Shown: positions 43,855 to 53,341, counted from the first letter of the stretch. The stretch: DNA of 64,000 nt from Atopomonas hussainii (GCF_900109735.1 NZ_FOAS01000004.1:62001-126000), one strand, 5' to 3'. Made by a program: numbers and translations. Notes: generated from the letters alone by a model not told the origin.

Positions 43855-46551
43855 CTAACCGAGCAGGCCCAGCGCCTTGGCGCGCGCCACCGCTTGGGTG
43901 CGGCGTTGCACGCCGAGCTTGCCGTGAATATTGCGCACATGGGTTTTCACCGTGTGCAGCGAAATAAACAGCTTGTCGCTGATCTGCTGATTAGACAGCC
44001 CCTGCGCCACCAGCTGCAGCACATCGAACTCACGATCACTGAGCAGCTCAGTGTTCACCGGCAGCGGGTCATCGCCCAACTGCGGGGCTAACCACTGCTG
44101 CACCGTCGGCGGCGCCTGATCCAGCGCGGCATGCAACACCTGCGGGTAGCGCTGCAAAATATCGAACAAATGCAGGCGTACGCCGCCTTCGGTTTCCGGC
44201 AGCAAGGCCTTGAGGTGTTCACGGGCCAGCTCAAGCTCACCCCGACTGATCGCCACATACACCAGTTGCATCAAAGCAAACTGGTTCATCAACCCAGCGT
44301 GTTTTTTATTCGCCTCGAGCAAGTCCACTTGCAGCTGCTCGACGGCGCTCCAGTCTTTGCGCATGGCGGCAGTACGCAGCAGCAGAATCTGTACTTGAAT
44401 CGCCATTTGCGGGTGCAGCTCTGGCGGGGCTGCCGCGGGTTCTTGGCAATAGGCTTCGGCCAAGCTTTCTAGCCAGCTTTGCGCGGTTTGCAGACGACCC
44501 TGCTGCAGCCAGATCATGCACTTTTGCACGGTCATCATGCCGAGATAGTAAATCTGCGGCACATCCCACTGGCTCATCAGCCGCTCGGCTTCCTCTAACC
44601 AGGCATAACCCGCCGCCAAGCTGTGCTTACGCGCATCCAGCATAGCCAAGCCAAAGTAGGCGGTGAGCACCGCCACGTCGCGGCAGGCGCGGGCTTCTTC
44701 CAAGCCTTGCAAAAGCTCCTGACGTGCCATGGCAAAGTCGGCGGTAAACAAGCCGACAAAGCCCCGGTACAAATGCAGCCGGCCGCGCAGTGGGCTTAAT
44801 TTGCGCGCTTGCCGACTGGGCACGCGCGCCAGCCCTTCGGCCAGCTCATCCAGCGCGCGCGTGGGTAAGCCACGCGCCAGCAGCACGCGTGCGCGCTCGT
44901 AGTGCATCAAGGCTTCAAACGCCGGGTTAGCCGAGCGCCGCGCCAGCTCTAAGCCACGGCGGTTGTAACGGCGGGCCAAATCAATATTGCCTTGGCCCAT
45001 TTCGATGCTGGCCAAGGCGGTGAGCAGCATCAGTTGTGGGCCGTATAAGTCATCTGGCACACAGGCCAAAGCTTGCGCGCCCAGCTCGCGAGCGCGCGCT
45101 ACCTGCCCACGCGCTTTGGCCAATACGGTTTGCAGGGCTAACCATTGCGCGGTCAACAAACGCTGCTGCACTTCGCCATTGGCCGGCAAGAAGCGGCTTA
45201 AATGGCCGAGCAAATCCTCAGCCGCTTGCAGCTGGCAACCCAATATCAATGCCCAGCTATACAAGATGATCAGGCGCGGCGAGCTGTACAGCAGGCTGTC
45301 GGGCAAGATGCGTTTCCAGCGCAGCAACTGCACCACGTTTTGCTCGGAGAGCAGCTGCTCTTCAGAGAGGTTTTGCACCAGACTGGCGACCACATCCGGG
45401 CGCTCTGCCAGTAGCGCATGCTCTACGGCCTCTTCAACTTGGCCTTGCTGCATAAACCATTGGCACGCGCGCAAATACACCTGCTTGGGGCTCAGCAGCG
45501 CCAGTTCACTTTGCCGGCTGCGCAGTAAATCACTGAATAAATGGTGGTAACGGAACCACTGGCCGCGCTCGTCCAACGGCACCAAAAACAGCTGGTGGCG
45601 AAACAGATAGTCGATATGCCCTGTGCTGTCATGGCTTTGCCGCACGGCATCACACAGTGCGGCACTAAAGCGCTCTAGCAAAGCGGTTTCATAGAGAAAG
45701 CTCTGCAAATCCGCTGGCAGGCGCTCGATCACTTCTTGCAGTAAATATTCACTGATCAGAGGGGCATTGCCGTGCAGCTGCGCCAAGTCCAACTCGGCCT
45801 CGCCCTGCCCGGCCATCCACAGCATTTGCAGCCCCGCTGGCCAGCCTTCACTGCGTGCTAATAAGGTTTCGACCAGCTCGGGACTACTCTCAACCCCACG
45901 GGCGGCAAGCCACTGCGCCACTTCGCTGGGCAATAAGCGCAAATCCAACTCGTTGAGTTCGAGTAACTGGCCATGCAAGCGTAAGCGAGCCAAATGCCAG
46001 TTCGGCGCTTGCCGGGTGGTCACCAGCAGGCTTAACGGGGCGGGTAAGTGATTAATCAGAAACTGCAAACAACGATCGAGCACCGGGCCCGTGGCCAGAT
46101 GGTAATCATCCAGAATCAACAGCAGCGGCTGTGGCTCGGCAAGATGGCCTTCAAGCTCGTCGAGCACCTCATCCAGCCATGCCTCAAAGGCGAACGGCTG
46201 ATGACGCTGACGCAAACGCAAGCGCTCTAACGGCGCCTCAGCCAAGCCGGGGTAGAGGCTACGCAAAGCCTCCAAAAGCATCTCAAGAAAACGCCCGGGG
46301 TCTTTGTCGCGCGCGCTTAAGCTCAGCCACAGCACCCGCCAACCTGCGGGCAAAACCTCACACAACTCGCTGGCTAACTGACTCTTACCAAACCCTGCCG
46401 GCGCGCAAACCAGACTGAGCTTACCGCTTAACCCTTGCAGCAAACTGTCGGTCAAGCGCGGACGACACACATGCCCTGCCGGTAACGGCGGACGAAAGAA
46501 CCGCGCCGACTTGGCATCGACCACTGGCATGCTTAGCTGACTGTCAGACAT
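43855..46551 (-). CDS. MalT/LAL-type ATP-dependent LuxR-family regulator
   Basis: The 898-residue protein has the layout of the large ATP-binding LuxR family. A STAND NTPase has Walker A APAGFGKSQ at about 50-58 and Walker B LLLILDDY at about 143-150. A long tetratricopeptide-like helical middle follows. The LuxR helix-turn-helix occupies the last 65 residues, including LSDREFDVLQLVAQGLSNQQ. Such proteins are switched on by a small inducer and ATP, MalT by maltotriose. No sugar or catabolic operon lies next to it, so its target is unknown. AAGG is too close to the first ATG, so the start is uncertain. Confidence 0.9.
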   Translation of the reverse strand: MSDSQLSMPVVDAKSARFFRPPLPAGHVCRPRLTDSLLQGLSGKLSLVCAPAGFGKSQLASELCEVLPAGWRVLWLSLSARDKDPGRFLEMLLEALRSLYPGLAEAPLERLRLRQRHQPFAFEAWLDEVLDELEGHLAEPQPLLLILDDYHLATGPVLDRCLQFLINHLPAPLSLLVTTRQAPNWHLARLRLHGQLLELNELDLRLLPSEVAQWLAARGVESSPELVETLLARSEGWPAGLQMLWMAGQGEAELDLAQLHGNAPLISEYLLQEVIERLPADLQSFLYETALLERFSAALCDAVRQSHDSTGHIDYLFRHQLFLVPLDERGQWFRYHHLFSDLLRSRQSELALLSPKQVYLRACQWFMQQGQVEEAVEHALLAERPDVVASLVQNLSEEQLLSEQNVVQLLRWKRILPDSLLYSSPRLIILYSWALILGCQLQAAEDLLGHLSRFLPANGEVQQRLLTAQWLALQTVLAKARGQVARARELGAQALACVPDDLYGPQLMLLTALASIEMGQGNIDLARRYNRRGLELARRSANPAFEALMHYERARVLLARGLPTRALDELAEGLARVPSRQARKLSPLRGRLHLYRGFVGLFTADFAMARQELLQGLEEARACRDVAVLTAYFGLAMLDARKHSLAAGYAWLEEAERLMSQWDVPQIYYLGMMTVQKCMIWLQQGRLQTAQSWLESLAEAYCQEPAAAPPELHPQMAIQVQILLLRTAAMRKDWSAVEQLQVDLLEANKKHAGLMNQFALMQLVYVAISRGELELAREHLKALLPETEGGVRLHLFDILQRYPQVLHAALDQAPPTVQQWLAPQLGDDPLPVNTELLSDREFDVLQLVAQGLSNQQISDKLFISLHTVKTHVRNIHGKLGVQRRTQAVARAKALGLLG

Positions 46552-46690
46552 CCTTCAAGACACTCGGGTAATGGCGTAGCACAGCAACCCCCTATTTTTA
46601 GGGCCACCAGTTTGCCGCTAATCCGTAAGAGCGAACACCCCTAGATAGTAACGATGTGTAACCCGCCACCTCTTAAGCTACACACCATAA

Positions 46691-46716
46691 AAAAGCCCGT
46701 ATCACTACGGGCTTTT
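46691..46716 (-). terminator. Rho-independent terminator after thrC
   Basis: AAAAGCCCGTA and TACGGGCTTTT form a perfect 11-pair stem around TCAC. On the minus strand the stem ends in six consecutive T residues reaching 46689. It starts about 11 bases after the thrC stop and closes the hom-thrC transcript before the MalT-like gene's leader. Confidence 0.85.
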
Positions 46717-46727
46717 CTGTCACCACT

Positions 46728-48134
46728 CTATAGCGGCTTACCACGATTACCGTGAGCACTAACGAACTGCTGAACCACTTTCAGATCATTAGCCAGCACG
46801 GTGCAGCGCTCTTCGCGCTCGTGCAGGTCGGCTAAGTGCACTGGCAGCTGCGGTGCAGTGACGCCAGCCTTCTCAACCGCTTCGGGGAATTTCACCGGGT
46901 GTGCGGTGCCCAGAATCACCATTGGCGTGGCCAAGTGGCGGCGGCAGTCGCGGGCGGCGCGCACGCCGATGGCGGTGTGCGGGTCGAGCACTTCGCCGGT
47001 GGCTTTATACACCTCGGCGATGGTGGCGCAGGTCGCTTCGTCGTCGACTGCCAGCGAGTCGAACAGCTTACGCGCTTCTGTCCAGCGGTCTTCTTCCACC
47101 GACAGTTTGCCGCTGGCTTTAAAGCCATCCAGCAAGTCGGCCACGGCCAAGCCATTGCGACCGTGCAGGTCGAACAGCAGGCGCTCGAAGTTCGACGACA
47201 CCATGATGTCCATCGACGGCGACAGCGACGGGTGCAGGGTGTCTTTGTCGTAACGGTTGCCCGACATAAAGCGGTGCAGAATGTCGTTGCGGTTGGTGGC
47301 GACGATCAGCTGACTGATCGGCAAGCCCATGTTGCGCGCCAAGTAGCCGGCAAAGATGTCGCCAAAGTTACCGGTGGGCACCGAGAAGGCGATCGAACGC
47401 GCTGGGCCACCCAGCTGCAACGCTGCATGAAAGTAATACACGATCTGCGCCATGATGCGCGCCCAGTTGATCGAGTTCACCGCGACCAAACGGGTGCCCT
47501 TCAAGAAGCCTTGATCGGCAAAGCTAGCTTTGACCATCTCTTGGCAGTCATCGAAGTTACCTTCGATGGCGATGTTGTGGATGTTATCGCCCAAGATGGT
47601 GGTCATCTGCCGACGCTGCACGGCCGACACGCGGTTGTGCGGGTGCATGATGAAGATGTCGACGTTATCGCACGCCTTACAGCCTTCAATCGCTGCCGAA
47701 CCGGTGTCGCCACTGGTGGCGCCCATAATCACCACGCGCTCGCCGCGCTTTTGCAGCACGTGATCGAGCAGGCGGCCGAGCAGTTGCAGGGCGAAGTCTT
47801 TAAACGCCAAGGTCGGGCCGTGGAACAGTTCCAGCACCCACTCGTTGGCATCCAGCTGCTTGAGCGGGGCCACGGCGCTGTGGGCGAAACCGGCGTAGGT
47901 GGCTTCGAGAATCTGTTTAAAGTCGGCATCGCTGATGCTGCCGGCGACAAACGGGCGCATCACGCGGAAGGCTAACTCGTGATACGGCAGACCGCCCCAC
48001 GAGGCGATCTCTTCCACGCTAAAGCGCGGCAGATTTTCCGGCACATACAGGCCGCCATCGCTGGCCAGACCCGCCAGCAACACATCTTCAAAGTTCAGCG
48101 CGGGCGCTTTGCCGCGGGTACTGATGTAACGCAT
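46728..48134 (-). CDS. thrC: Threonine synthase
   Basis: ThrC converts O-phosphohomoserine to threonine. The 468-residue PLP enzyme begins MRYISTRGKAPALNFEDVLL and has the cofactor lysine Lys112 in GPTLAFKDFALQ. GATSGDTGSAAIEG follows as the phosphate-binding loop. The length fits the longer gammaproteobacterial class. It lies 51 bases downstream of hom, so two successive enzymes of threonine synthesis share a transcript that ends at a strong terminator just after this gene. Confidence 0.97.
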   Translation of the reverse strand: MRYISTRGKAPALNFEDVLLAGLASDGGLYVPENLPRFSVEEIASWGGLPYHELAFRVMRPFVAGSISDADFKQILEATYAGFAHSAVAPLKQLDANEWVLELFHGPTLAFKDFALQLLGRLLDHVLQKRGERVVIMGATSGDTGSAAIEGCKACDNVDIFIMHPHNRVSAVQRRQMTTILGDNIHNIAIEGNFDDCQEMVKASFADQGFLKGTRLVAVNSINWARIMAQIVYYFHAALQLGGPARSIAFSVPTGNFGDIFAGYLARNMGLPISQLIVATNRNDILHRFMSGNRYDKDTLHPSLSPSMDIMVSSNFERLLFDLHGRNGLAVADLLDGFKASGKLSVEEDRWTEARKLFDSLAVDDEATCATIAEVYKATGEVLDPHTAIGVRAARDCRRHLATPMVILGTAHPVKFPEAVEKAGVTAPQLPVHLADLHEREERCTVLANDLKVVQQFVSAHGNRGKPL

Positions 48135-48185
48135 AACTCAAAACCTTGCTGAGGCCGCCTGCGCTGCAAGCGGCGCGATAACGGA

Positions 48186-49490
48186 TTAGCCCAAGTACTC
48201 GACGCGAATACGCACCACTTCGCCGACGATGTCTTTGAGCTGCTGTAGCGCAGTGATGGCATCGTCGATTTTCTGCTCTTTGACTTCGTGGGTCAGCAGG
48301 ATCATGGGAACGAGGCCGTCTTGTTCTTCGACCTCTTTCTGCATGATGGATTCGATATTGATGCCGCGCGCCGACAGAATGCTCGCCACTTGGGCCAGCA
48401 CGCCGGGGTGATCTTTGGCCTGAATGCGCAGGTAGTACGCGCTCTCGCAATCGCTGATCGGCAGAATCGGCAGGTCCGACAGCGAATCCGGCTGGAAAGC
48501 CAAATGCGGCACGCGGTTCTGCGGATCGCTGGTCAGCACGCGCACCACATCGACCAAATCAGCCACCACCGCGGAGGCGGTCGGCTCTTGGCCTGCGCCA
48601 GCACCGTAATACAGAGTGCTGCCGACAGCATCGCCATTGACCATCACCGCGTTCATCACACCGTTAACGTTGGCGATCAGGCGCTCTTCAGGAATCAGCG
48701 TGGGGTGCACGCGCAGCTCGATACCTTGCTCGGTACGGCGCGCCACACCCAAATGCTTGATGCGATAACCCAACTGCTCGGCGTAGTTCACATCGGCGAT
48801 GGTCAGCTTAGTGATGCCTTCGGTAAAGGCCTTGTCGAACTGCAGCGGAATGCCAAAGGCAATCGAGGCCAGAATGGTCAGCTTGTGCGCGGCGTCGATG
48901 CCTTCGACGTCGAAGGTTGGGTCGGCTTCGGCATAGCCCAGCGCTTGCGCTTCGGCCAGCACGTCTTCAAAGGTGCGGCCCTTCTCGCGCATTTCGCTCA
49001 AGATAAAGTTGCCGGTGCCATTGATGATGCCTGCAACCCAGTTGATGCGGTTAGCCGACAGGCCTTCACGAATCGCTTTGATCACCGGAATGCCGCCGGC
49101 TACCGAGGCTTCAAAGGCAACCATCACGCCCTTACTCCGCGCATGGGCAAAAATTTCGTTGCCGTGCACGGCGATCAGCGCCTTGTTGGCGGTGACTACG
49201 TGCTTGCCGTTCTCGATAGCGCGCATGACCAGCTCGCGAGCCAGGTCATAGCCGCCGATTAACTCGACAACGATATCGATCTCGGGGTTGTTCACCACGT
49301 CAAAGGGATCGCTGGTCAGCGCCACGCCGGTTGTGTCGTACTGTGGCTTAGCCGAGCGACTGGCAATCTGCACCACTTCAATGCCACGACCCGCGCGGCG
49401 TGCAATTTCAGCGGCGTTACGTTTGAGCACATTGAAGGTACCGCCGCCGACGGTCCCCAACCCACAGATGCCCACTTTGACCGGATTCAA
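48186..49490 (-). CDS. hom: Homoserine dehydrogenase
   Basis: Hom reduces aspartate semialdehyde to homoserine, the branch point to threonine and methionine. The 434-residue protein has the nucleotide-binding GICGLGTVGGGTF motif at about 8-20 and the catalytic domain with GIINGTGNFILSEM. The C-terminal ACT domain for feedback control contains DHPGVLAQVASIL. The start codon is TTG, preceded by AGGAG at eight bases. This reading gives the family N-terminus and the P. aeruginosa length, so I accept it. It is followed by thrC. A hairpin separates it from dsbC. Confidence 0.97.
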   Translation of the reverse strand: MNPVKVGICGLGTVGGGTFNVLKRNAAEIARRAGRGIEVVQIASRSAKPQYDTTGVALTSDPFDVVNNPEIDIVVELIGGYDLARELVMRAIENGKHVVTANKALIAVHGNEIFAHARSKGVMVAFEASVAGGIPVIKAIREGLSANRINWVAGIINGTGNFILSEMREKGRTFEDVLAEAQALGYAEADPTFDVEGIDAAHKLTILASIAFGIPLQFDKAFTEGITKLTIADVNYAEQLGYRIKHLGVARRTEQGIELRVHPTLIPEERLIANVNGVMNAVMVNGDAVGSTLYYGAGAGQEPTASAVVADLVDVVRVLTSDPQNRVPHLAFQPDSLSDLPILPISDCESAYYLRIQAKDHPGVLAQVASILSARGINIESIMQKEVEEQDGLVPMILLTHEVKEQKIDDAITALQQLKDIVGEVVRIRVEYLG

Positions 49491-49511
49491 GAGCCCCTCT
49501 CCTCATCACTT

Positions 49512-49537
49512 ATAAAGAAGCCGCACAAACGGCGGCT
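49512..49537 (-). terminator. Probable terminator between dsbC and hom
   Basis: On the minus strand AGCCGC and GCGGCT pair over a seven-base loop and are followed by TCTTTATAA, a T-rich tail. It lies after the dsbC stop and just before the hom ribosome binding site, so it probably limits read-through from dsbC. Confidence 0.5.
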
Positions 49538-49553
49538 CCTTGATCACACAAAA

Positions 49554-50300
49554 TCACTGTTTCTTCGATTTATCAGCGGCAGCCTGCGCTTGCAGCGCGG
49601 CTTTGGCCAGTTGCGGTGCCGGCTGGTAGCCCGGCACTAAAGTACCATCGGCCAGCACAATGGCCGGCGTGCCGTTAACCCCAATCAGCTGGCCCAGCTC
49701 GTACTGTTTAGCCACTGGGTTATCGCATTGTGCCGCCGGCAGGTCATCGCCACCTTTGGCTTTATTCATGGCGTCTTGGCGATCTTTCGCGCACCACACC
49801 GACACCATAGTGTTGTAACCGTGCGAGCCCACGCCCTGACGCGGGAACGCCAAGTAACGCACGCTCACGCCCTGACGATTCAGCTCGGGGATTTCTTGGT
49901 GCAGTTTGCGGCAGTAGCCACAATCGGTGTCGGTAAACACGTTGATGTGGGCTTTTTCGTCTTTAGCGGCAAACACCACCATCTCGCTCGCCTTAACCTT
50001 AGCCAGCTCTTTAGCGATGCCTTGCTGCTCGGCTTGCTCGGTGAGGTTAGTCGCCTTGCCATCTTTAAACTGGAACAAGTAGCCCTGCAGCACATACTGA
50101 CCATCAGCCGAGGCATACAACATGCGCCCGCCTTTCAGCTGCACTTGGTAGATACCAGCTAACGGGCTCTCGGCCACGCTTTCCACGGGTAAATCGAGGC
50201 CAGAAGCCTTGAGCTGCTGGCGAATGTTCTGTTCAACATCGGCCTGCACAGCCGATGCAACGGCCAAGCCCAACACGGCGGCCATCATTTTCAAGCGCAT
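49554..50300 (-). CDS. dsbC: Periplasmic thiol:disulfide interchange protein DsbC
   Basis: DsbC is a dimeric periplasmic isomerase that corrects wrong disulfide bonds and is kept reduced by DsbD. The 248-residue precursor has a signal peptide of about 20 residues ending SAVQA, an N-terminal dimerisation domain and a thioredoxin domain with CGYC at 127-130. Two further cysteines, in VWCAKD and AAQCDN, can form the structural disulfide. GGAGA precedes the ATG at 50300; an upstream TTG is unlikely. The order xerD-dsbC-hom-thrC is conserved in pseudomonads. Confidence 0.96.
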   Translation of the reverse strand: MRLKMMAAVLGLAVASAVQADVEQNIRQQLKASGLDLPVESVAESPLAGIYQVQLKGGRMLYASADGQYVLQGYLFQFKDGKATNLTEQAEQQGIAKELAKVKASEMVVFAAKDEKAHINVFTDTDCGYCRKLHQEIPELNRQGVSVRYLAFPRQGVGSHGYNTMVSVWCAKDRQDAMNKAKGGDDLPAAQCDNPVAKQYELGQLIGVNGTPAIVLADGTLVPGYQPAPQLAKAALQAQAAADKSKKQ

Positions 50301-50391
50301 GGGATTCTCCGGACGCAAAGTGGCGCTAGCCTAACACAGAGCACAGCGCTTGGCGCAGCCTGGGGCGGCCGTTGCAAGACCAGTTGTCACA

Positions 50392-51279
50392 TTACCCTCG
50401 CGGATGGTGCTCAGCATGCAAACTCTGCAAACGCGCCTTAGCAATATGGGTGTAAATCTGGGTGGTGGATAAATCGCTGTGGCCCAATAACAACTGCACC
50501 ACACGCAGGTCAGCGCCGTGATTGAGCAAGTGGGTGGCAAAGGCATGCCGTAGCGTATGCGGCGACAAGCTGGTACTCACCCCAGCCGCCAACGCATGCT
50601 GTTTAATCCGATGCCAGAAGGTTTGCCGAGTCATTTGCTGACCACGCAAACTGGGGAACACCACCGCACTACTCTGCCCCGCCAGCAACTCGGCACGCGC
50701 CGCTTGCAGATAACGCAACAGCCAATCCAAGGCCTCTTCGCCCAACGGCACGAGGCGCTCTTTGCTGCCCTTACCGGTCACGCGCACTACGCCTTGGCGC
50801 AGATTGATCTGCTCAAGCTGCAAGCCCACCAACTCACTAACACGCAGACCACAGGCGTACAGCACCTCCAACATGCAGCGATCACGTAAGCCCAGCGCGG
50901 TGTCGATATCCGGCGCCGCGAGCAAGGCCTCCACATCGGCCTCACTCAATGACTTGGGCAAAGGCCGACCGAGCTTAGGCAAAGCCACATCTAAGGTGGG
51001 ATCAGCTAACCACCAGTTTTCGCGCACTGCATGGGCAGCAAAGCCGCGCAAGCACGACAAAAAACGCGCTGTCGAACGCGCTTTAAAGCCCTGTTGCAAA
51101 CGCCAGCCCAAATAACCCAGCACTTGCTCGCGCCCCAGTTCGTTGAGGCTGTGACCTTGCTGACTCAACCACGCGTCGAACTGCGCTAAATCACGGCCAT
51201 AGGCTTCGCGGGTATTGAGGGATAAGCCTTTCTCAAGCCACTGCGCTTCGAGAAAACGTGAAATCCAAGGATGGGACAT
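50392..51279 (-). CDS. xerD: Site-specific tyrosine recombinase XerD
   Basis: XerD acts with XerC at dif, under FtsK control, to resolve chromosome dimers. The 295-residue protein has the SAM-like N-terminal domain. The catalytic set is Arg146 in GLRVSEL, Lys170 in TGKGSKERL, His241 and Arg244 in HTLRHAFATH, His267 in LLGHSDLSTT and Tyr276. All residues are present, and the place next to dsbC is the usual chromosomal locus, so this is XerD and not a mobile-element integrase. Confidence 0.97.
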   Translation of the reverse strand: MSHPWISRFLEAQWLEKGLSLNTREAYGRDLAQFDAWLSQQGHSLNELGREQVLGYLGWRLQQGFKARSTARFLSCLRGFAAHAVRENWWLADPTLDVALPKLGRPLPKSLSEADVEALLAAPDIDTALGLRDRCMLEVLYACGLRVSELVGLQLEQINLRQGVVRVTGKGSKERLVPLGEEALDWLLRYLQAARAELLAGQSSAVVFPSLRGQQMTRQTFWHRIKQHALAAGVSTSLSPHTLRHAFATHLLNHGADLRVVQLLLGHSDLSTTQIYTHIAKARLQSLHAEHHPRG

Positions 51280-51357
51280 GGTAGTAATGAGCCACCGCGA
51301 GCCCGAGCAATGATTAGCCTGCTAGGCTCGCCTAGAAGAACGAGAAGAGGAGTGTAC

Positions 51358-53298
51358 ATGGAAGAGCATCAGATCGTGCTGGCCATTGCCGGTATCGCTG
51401 CCGGCGCCATGCTGTGTCAGTGGCTGGCATGGCGAGTGAAGTTGCCAGCCATTTTGTTCTTACTATTAACCGGCATCGTCGCCGGCCCGGTCACTGGGCT
51501 GCTCGACCCGCAAGCCGTGTTCGGCGACTTGCTCTTCCCGATGGTTTCTTTGTCAGTGGCCATCATCTTGTTTGAAGGCAGCCTGACCTTACGTTTTGAC
51601 GAATTCAAAGAGATCGGTACGGTAGTCCAGCGCCTCGTCACCGTCGGCGCCCTAGTCACCGGCATTGTGATTGCCGTAACGGCGCACTATTTCCTTAACT
51701 TCACTTGGGAAATCGCCCTACTGTTCGGCACCCTGACATTGGTGACCGGCCCCACCGTGATCATGCCAATGCTGCGCGTGGTGCGCCCCAAAGCTGCAGT
51801 GGCGAATATTCTGCGCTGGGAAGGGATTGTCATCGACCCCATCGGCGCCCTGCTGGCGGTGGTGGTGTACGAATACATTCTAGCCAGCAGCCAAGGCAAC
51901 GGCCTCAGCCAAAGCCTGTTGATTTTCGGCGCGGTGATCGTCGGCGGCACTGCCTTTGGCGCCTTCTGCGGCTGGTTGCTGGGGATTATTCTGCGCCGCC
52001 ACTGGCTGCCGGAATACCTGCATAACCTCGCCGCCCTGTCCACCGTCTTGGTGGCGTTTATTGTCTCCAACCTGGTAATTCACGAGTCTGGCCTGCTCAC
52101 CGTGACGGTGATGGGCATGTGGTTAGCCAACATGCGCGGCGTTGATGTGCGGCATATCCTGCACTTCAAAGAAAGCCTCAGCGTGCTGCTGATCTCGGTG
52201 TTGTTCATCATGCTCGCCGCACGGCTGGACCTGCAGCAACTCACCGCCCTCGGCCCCGGCGCACTGATTTTGCTCTTGGTAGTGCAATTCATTGCCCGCC
52301 CACTGTCGATTGCTGTGTCGACGTATGGCTCCAACCTCAACTGGCGCGAGCGCGCCTTGCTGTCTTGGATTGCCCCGCGCGGCATCGTCGCTGCAGCGGT
52401 TTCGGCGATCTTTGCCTTACGTCTGCAAGAGCAAGGCTACGCCGGCGCCGGCCTGCTGGTACCGATGACCTTCTTGGTCATCATCGGCACAGTAGTGCTG
52501 CAAAGCGCCACCTCACGCCCACTGGCGCACCTATTAAAAGTGGCCGAACCGACGCCCAGCGGCTACCTGTTTATCGGCGCTAACAGCGTGGCCCGCGGTA
52601 TCGCCAAAGCCCTGCAAAGCATGGGCTATCGGGTGCTATTGACCGACTCCAGCTGGGAAAATATCCGCGCCTCGCGCATGGCCGGTTTGACCACCTACTT
52701 CGGCAACCCGATGTCGCAGCACGCCGACGAAAACATGGATTTAGTCGGCATTGGCCGCCTGATCGCTCTGTCGCCAATTGCCGAAATTAACGTGCTGTCG
52801 ACCATGCGCTTTCGCCACGACTTTGGCCCGGAAAACACCTTCTCAGTGATGACCGGGCAAGAAACCCGCCGCAGTGAAAAACACCGCGCCAGCGACGAAC
52901 ACCGCGGCCGCATCTTTGGCGATGCCGAGATGACCTTCCCGAAAATGGCCAGCCGCCTGTCGCACGGTGCCGAGTTCAAAACCACAACGCTAACCGAGAA
53001 CTTTGGCTGGCAAGAATATCTGGATAAACACGGCAGCAAAGCCACCGTGTTGTTTGCCCGCGACACCAAAGGCTGGCTACACGTGCTGCACGAAGGCCAC
53101 ATGCTGCAACCCAGCGCCGGCTGGACGTTACTTAGCCTGCTGGATAACGACAGCGAAGCTAAAGTAGCCAAAGCGAAAGAGGCCAAAGAGGCTAAAGAAG
53201 CCAAAGCGGCCATCAAAGAAGCGAAAGAAGAAGCCAAGGCAGACAACGAGAGCAACAAAAGCGAAGTTGTTGCCAGCAGTAACATCCCCAGCGCCTAA
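51358..53298 (+). CDS. Cation/proton antiporter (CPA1, NhaP-like) with TrkA-N domain
   Basis: The 646-residue inner-membrane protein has about twelve hydrophobic segments of the sodium/proton exchanger fold, including an acidic FEGSLTLRFDEFKE region and ILRWEGIVIDPIGALLAVVV. A cytoplasmic Rossmann-like TrkA-N domain starts near residue 402 (GYLFIGANSVARGIAKAL) and probably senses nucleotides. The last 50 residues carry a Lys/Glu/Ala repeat. GAGGAG precedes the ATG at 51358. It is divergent from xerD, matching PA3739. The transported ion, sodium or potassium, cannot be decided from sequence. Confidence 0.92.
   Translation: MEEHQIVLAIAGIAAGAMLCQWLAWRVKLPAILFLLLTGIVAGPVTGLLDPQAVFGDLLFPMVSLSVAIILFEGSLTLRFDEFKEIGTVVQRLVTVGALVTGIVIAVTAHYFLNFTWEIALLFGTLTLVTGPTVIMPMLRVVRPKAAVANILRWEGIVIDPIGALLAVVVYEYILASSQGNGLSQSLLIFGAVIVGGTAFGAFCGWLLGIILRRHWLPEYLHNLAALSTVLVAFIVSNLVIHESGLLTVTVMGMWLANMRGVDVRHILHFKESLSVLLISVLFIMLAARLDLQQLTALGPGALILLLVVQFIARPLSIAVSTYGSNLNWRERALLSWIAPRGIVAAAVSAIFALRLQEQGYAGAGLLVPMTFLVIIGTVVLQSATSRPLAHLLKVAEPTPSGYLFIGANSVARGIAKALQSMGYRVLLTDSSWENIRASRMAGLTTYFGNPMSQHADENMDLVGIGRLIALSPIAEINVLSTMRFRHDFGPENTFSVMTGQETRRSEKHRASDEHRGRIFGDAEMTFPKMASRLSHGAEFKTTTLTENFGWQEYLDKHGSKATVLFARDTKGWLHVLHEGHMLQPSAGWTLLSLLDNDSEAKVAKAKEAKEAKEAKAAIKEAKEEAKADNESNKSEVVASSNIPSA
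53155..53245 (+). repeat. Lys/Glu/Ala-coding repetitive tract
   Basis: Near the 3' end of the antiporter gene, degenerate nine-base units reading AAAGARGCC encode overlapping AKE and KEAKE units (about residues 600-629). The tract would form a highly charged helix or coiled coil in the cytoplasm. Such repeats can change length by slippage. Confidence 0.6.
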
Positions 53299-53308
53299 GG
53301 GCTTGCCT

Positions 53309-53341
53309 AACCGGGATAGGGCCGCCACCCTATCCTTGGTT
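53309..53341 (+). terminator. Hairpin after the antiporter gene
   Basis: GGATAGGG and CCCTATCC form an eight-pair stem around a six-base loop, extended by AACC and GGTT across a small bulge. It starts 11 bases after the antiporter stop. There is no T-run, so it may terminate weakly or act as a stability element. Confidence 0.5.

Noticed and set aside
46836-47975. A 379-codon open frame on the plus strand
   Set aside because: It is antisense to thrC, has no ribosome binding site of note and no protein-family features.
50392-51279. Tyrosine recombinase as evidence for an integrated mobile element
   Set aside because: All features and the conserved dsbC neighbour identify it as chromosomal XerD, and no attachment repeats or phage genes are near.
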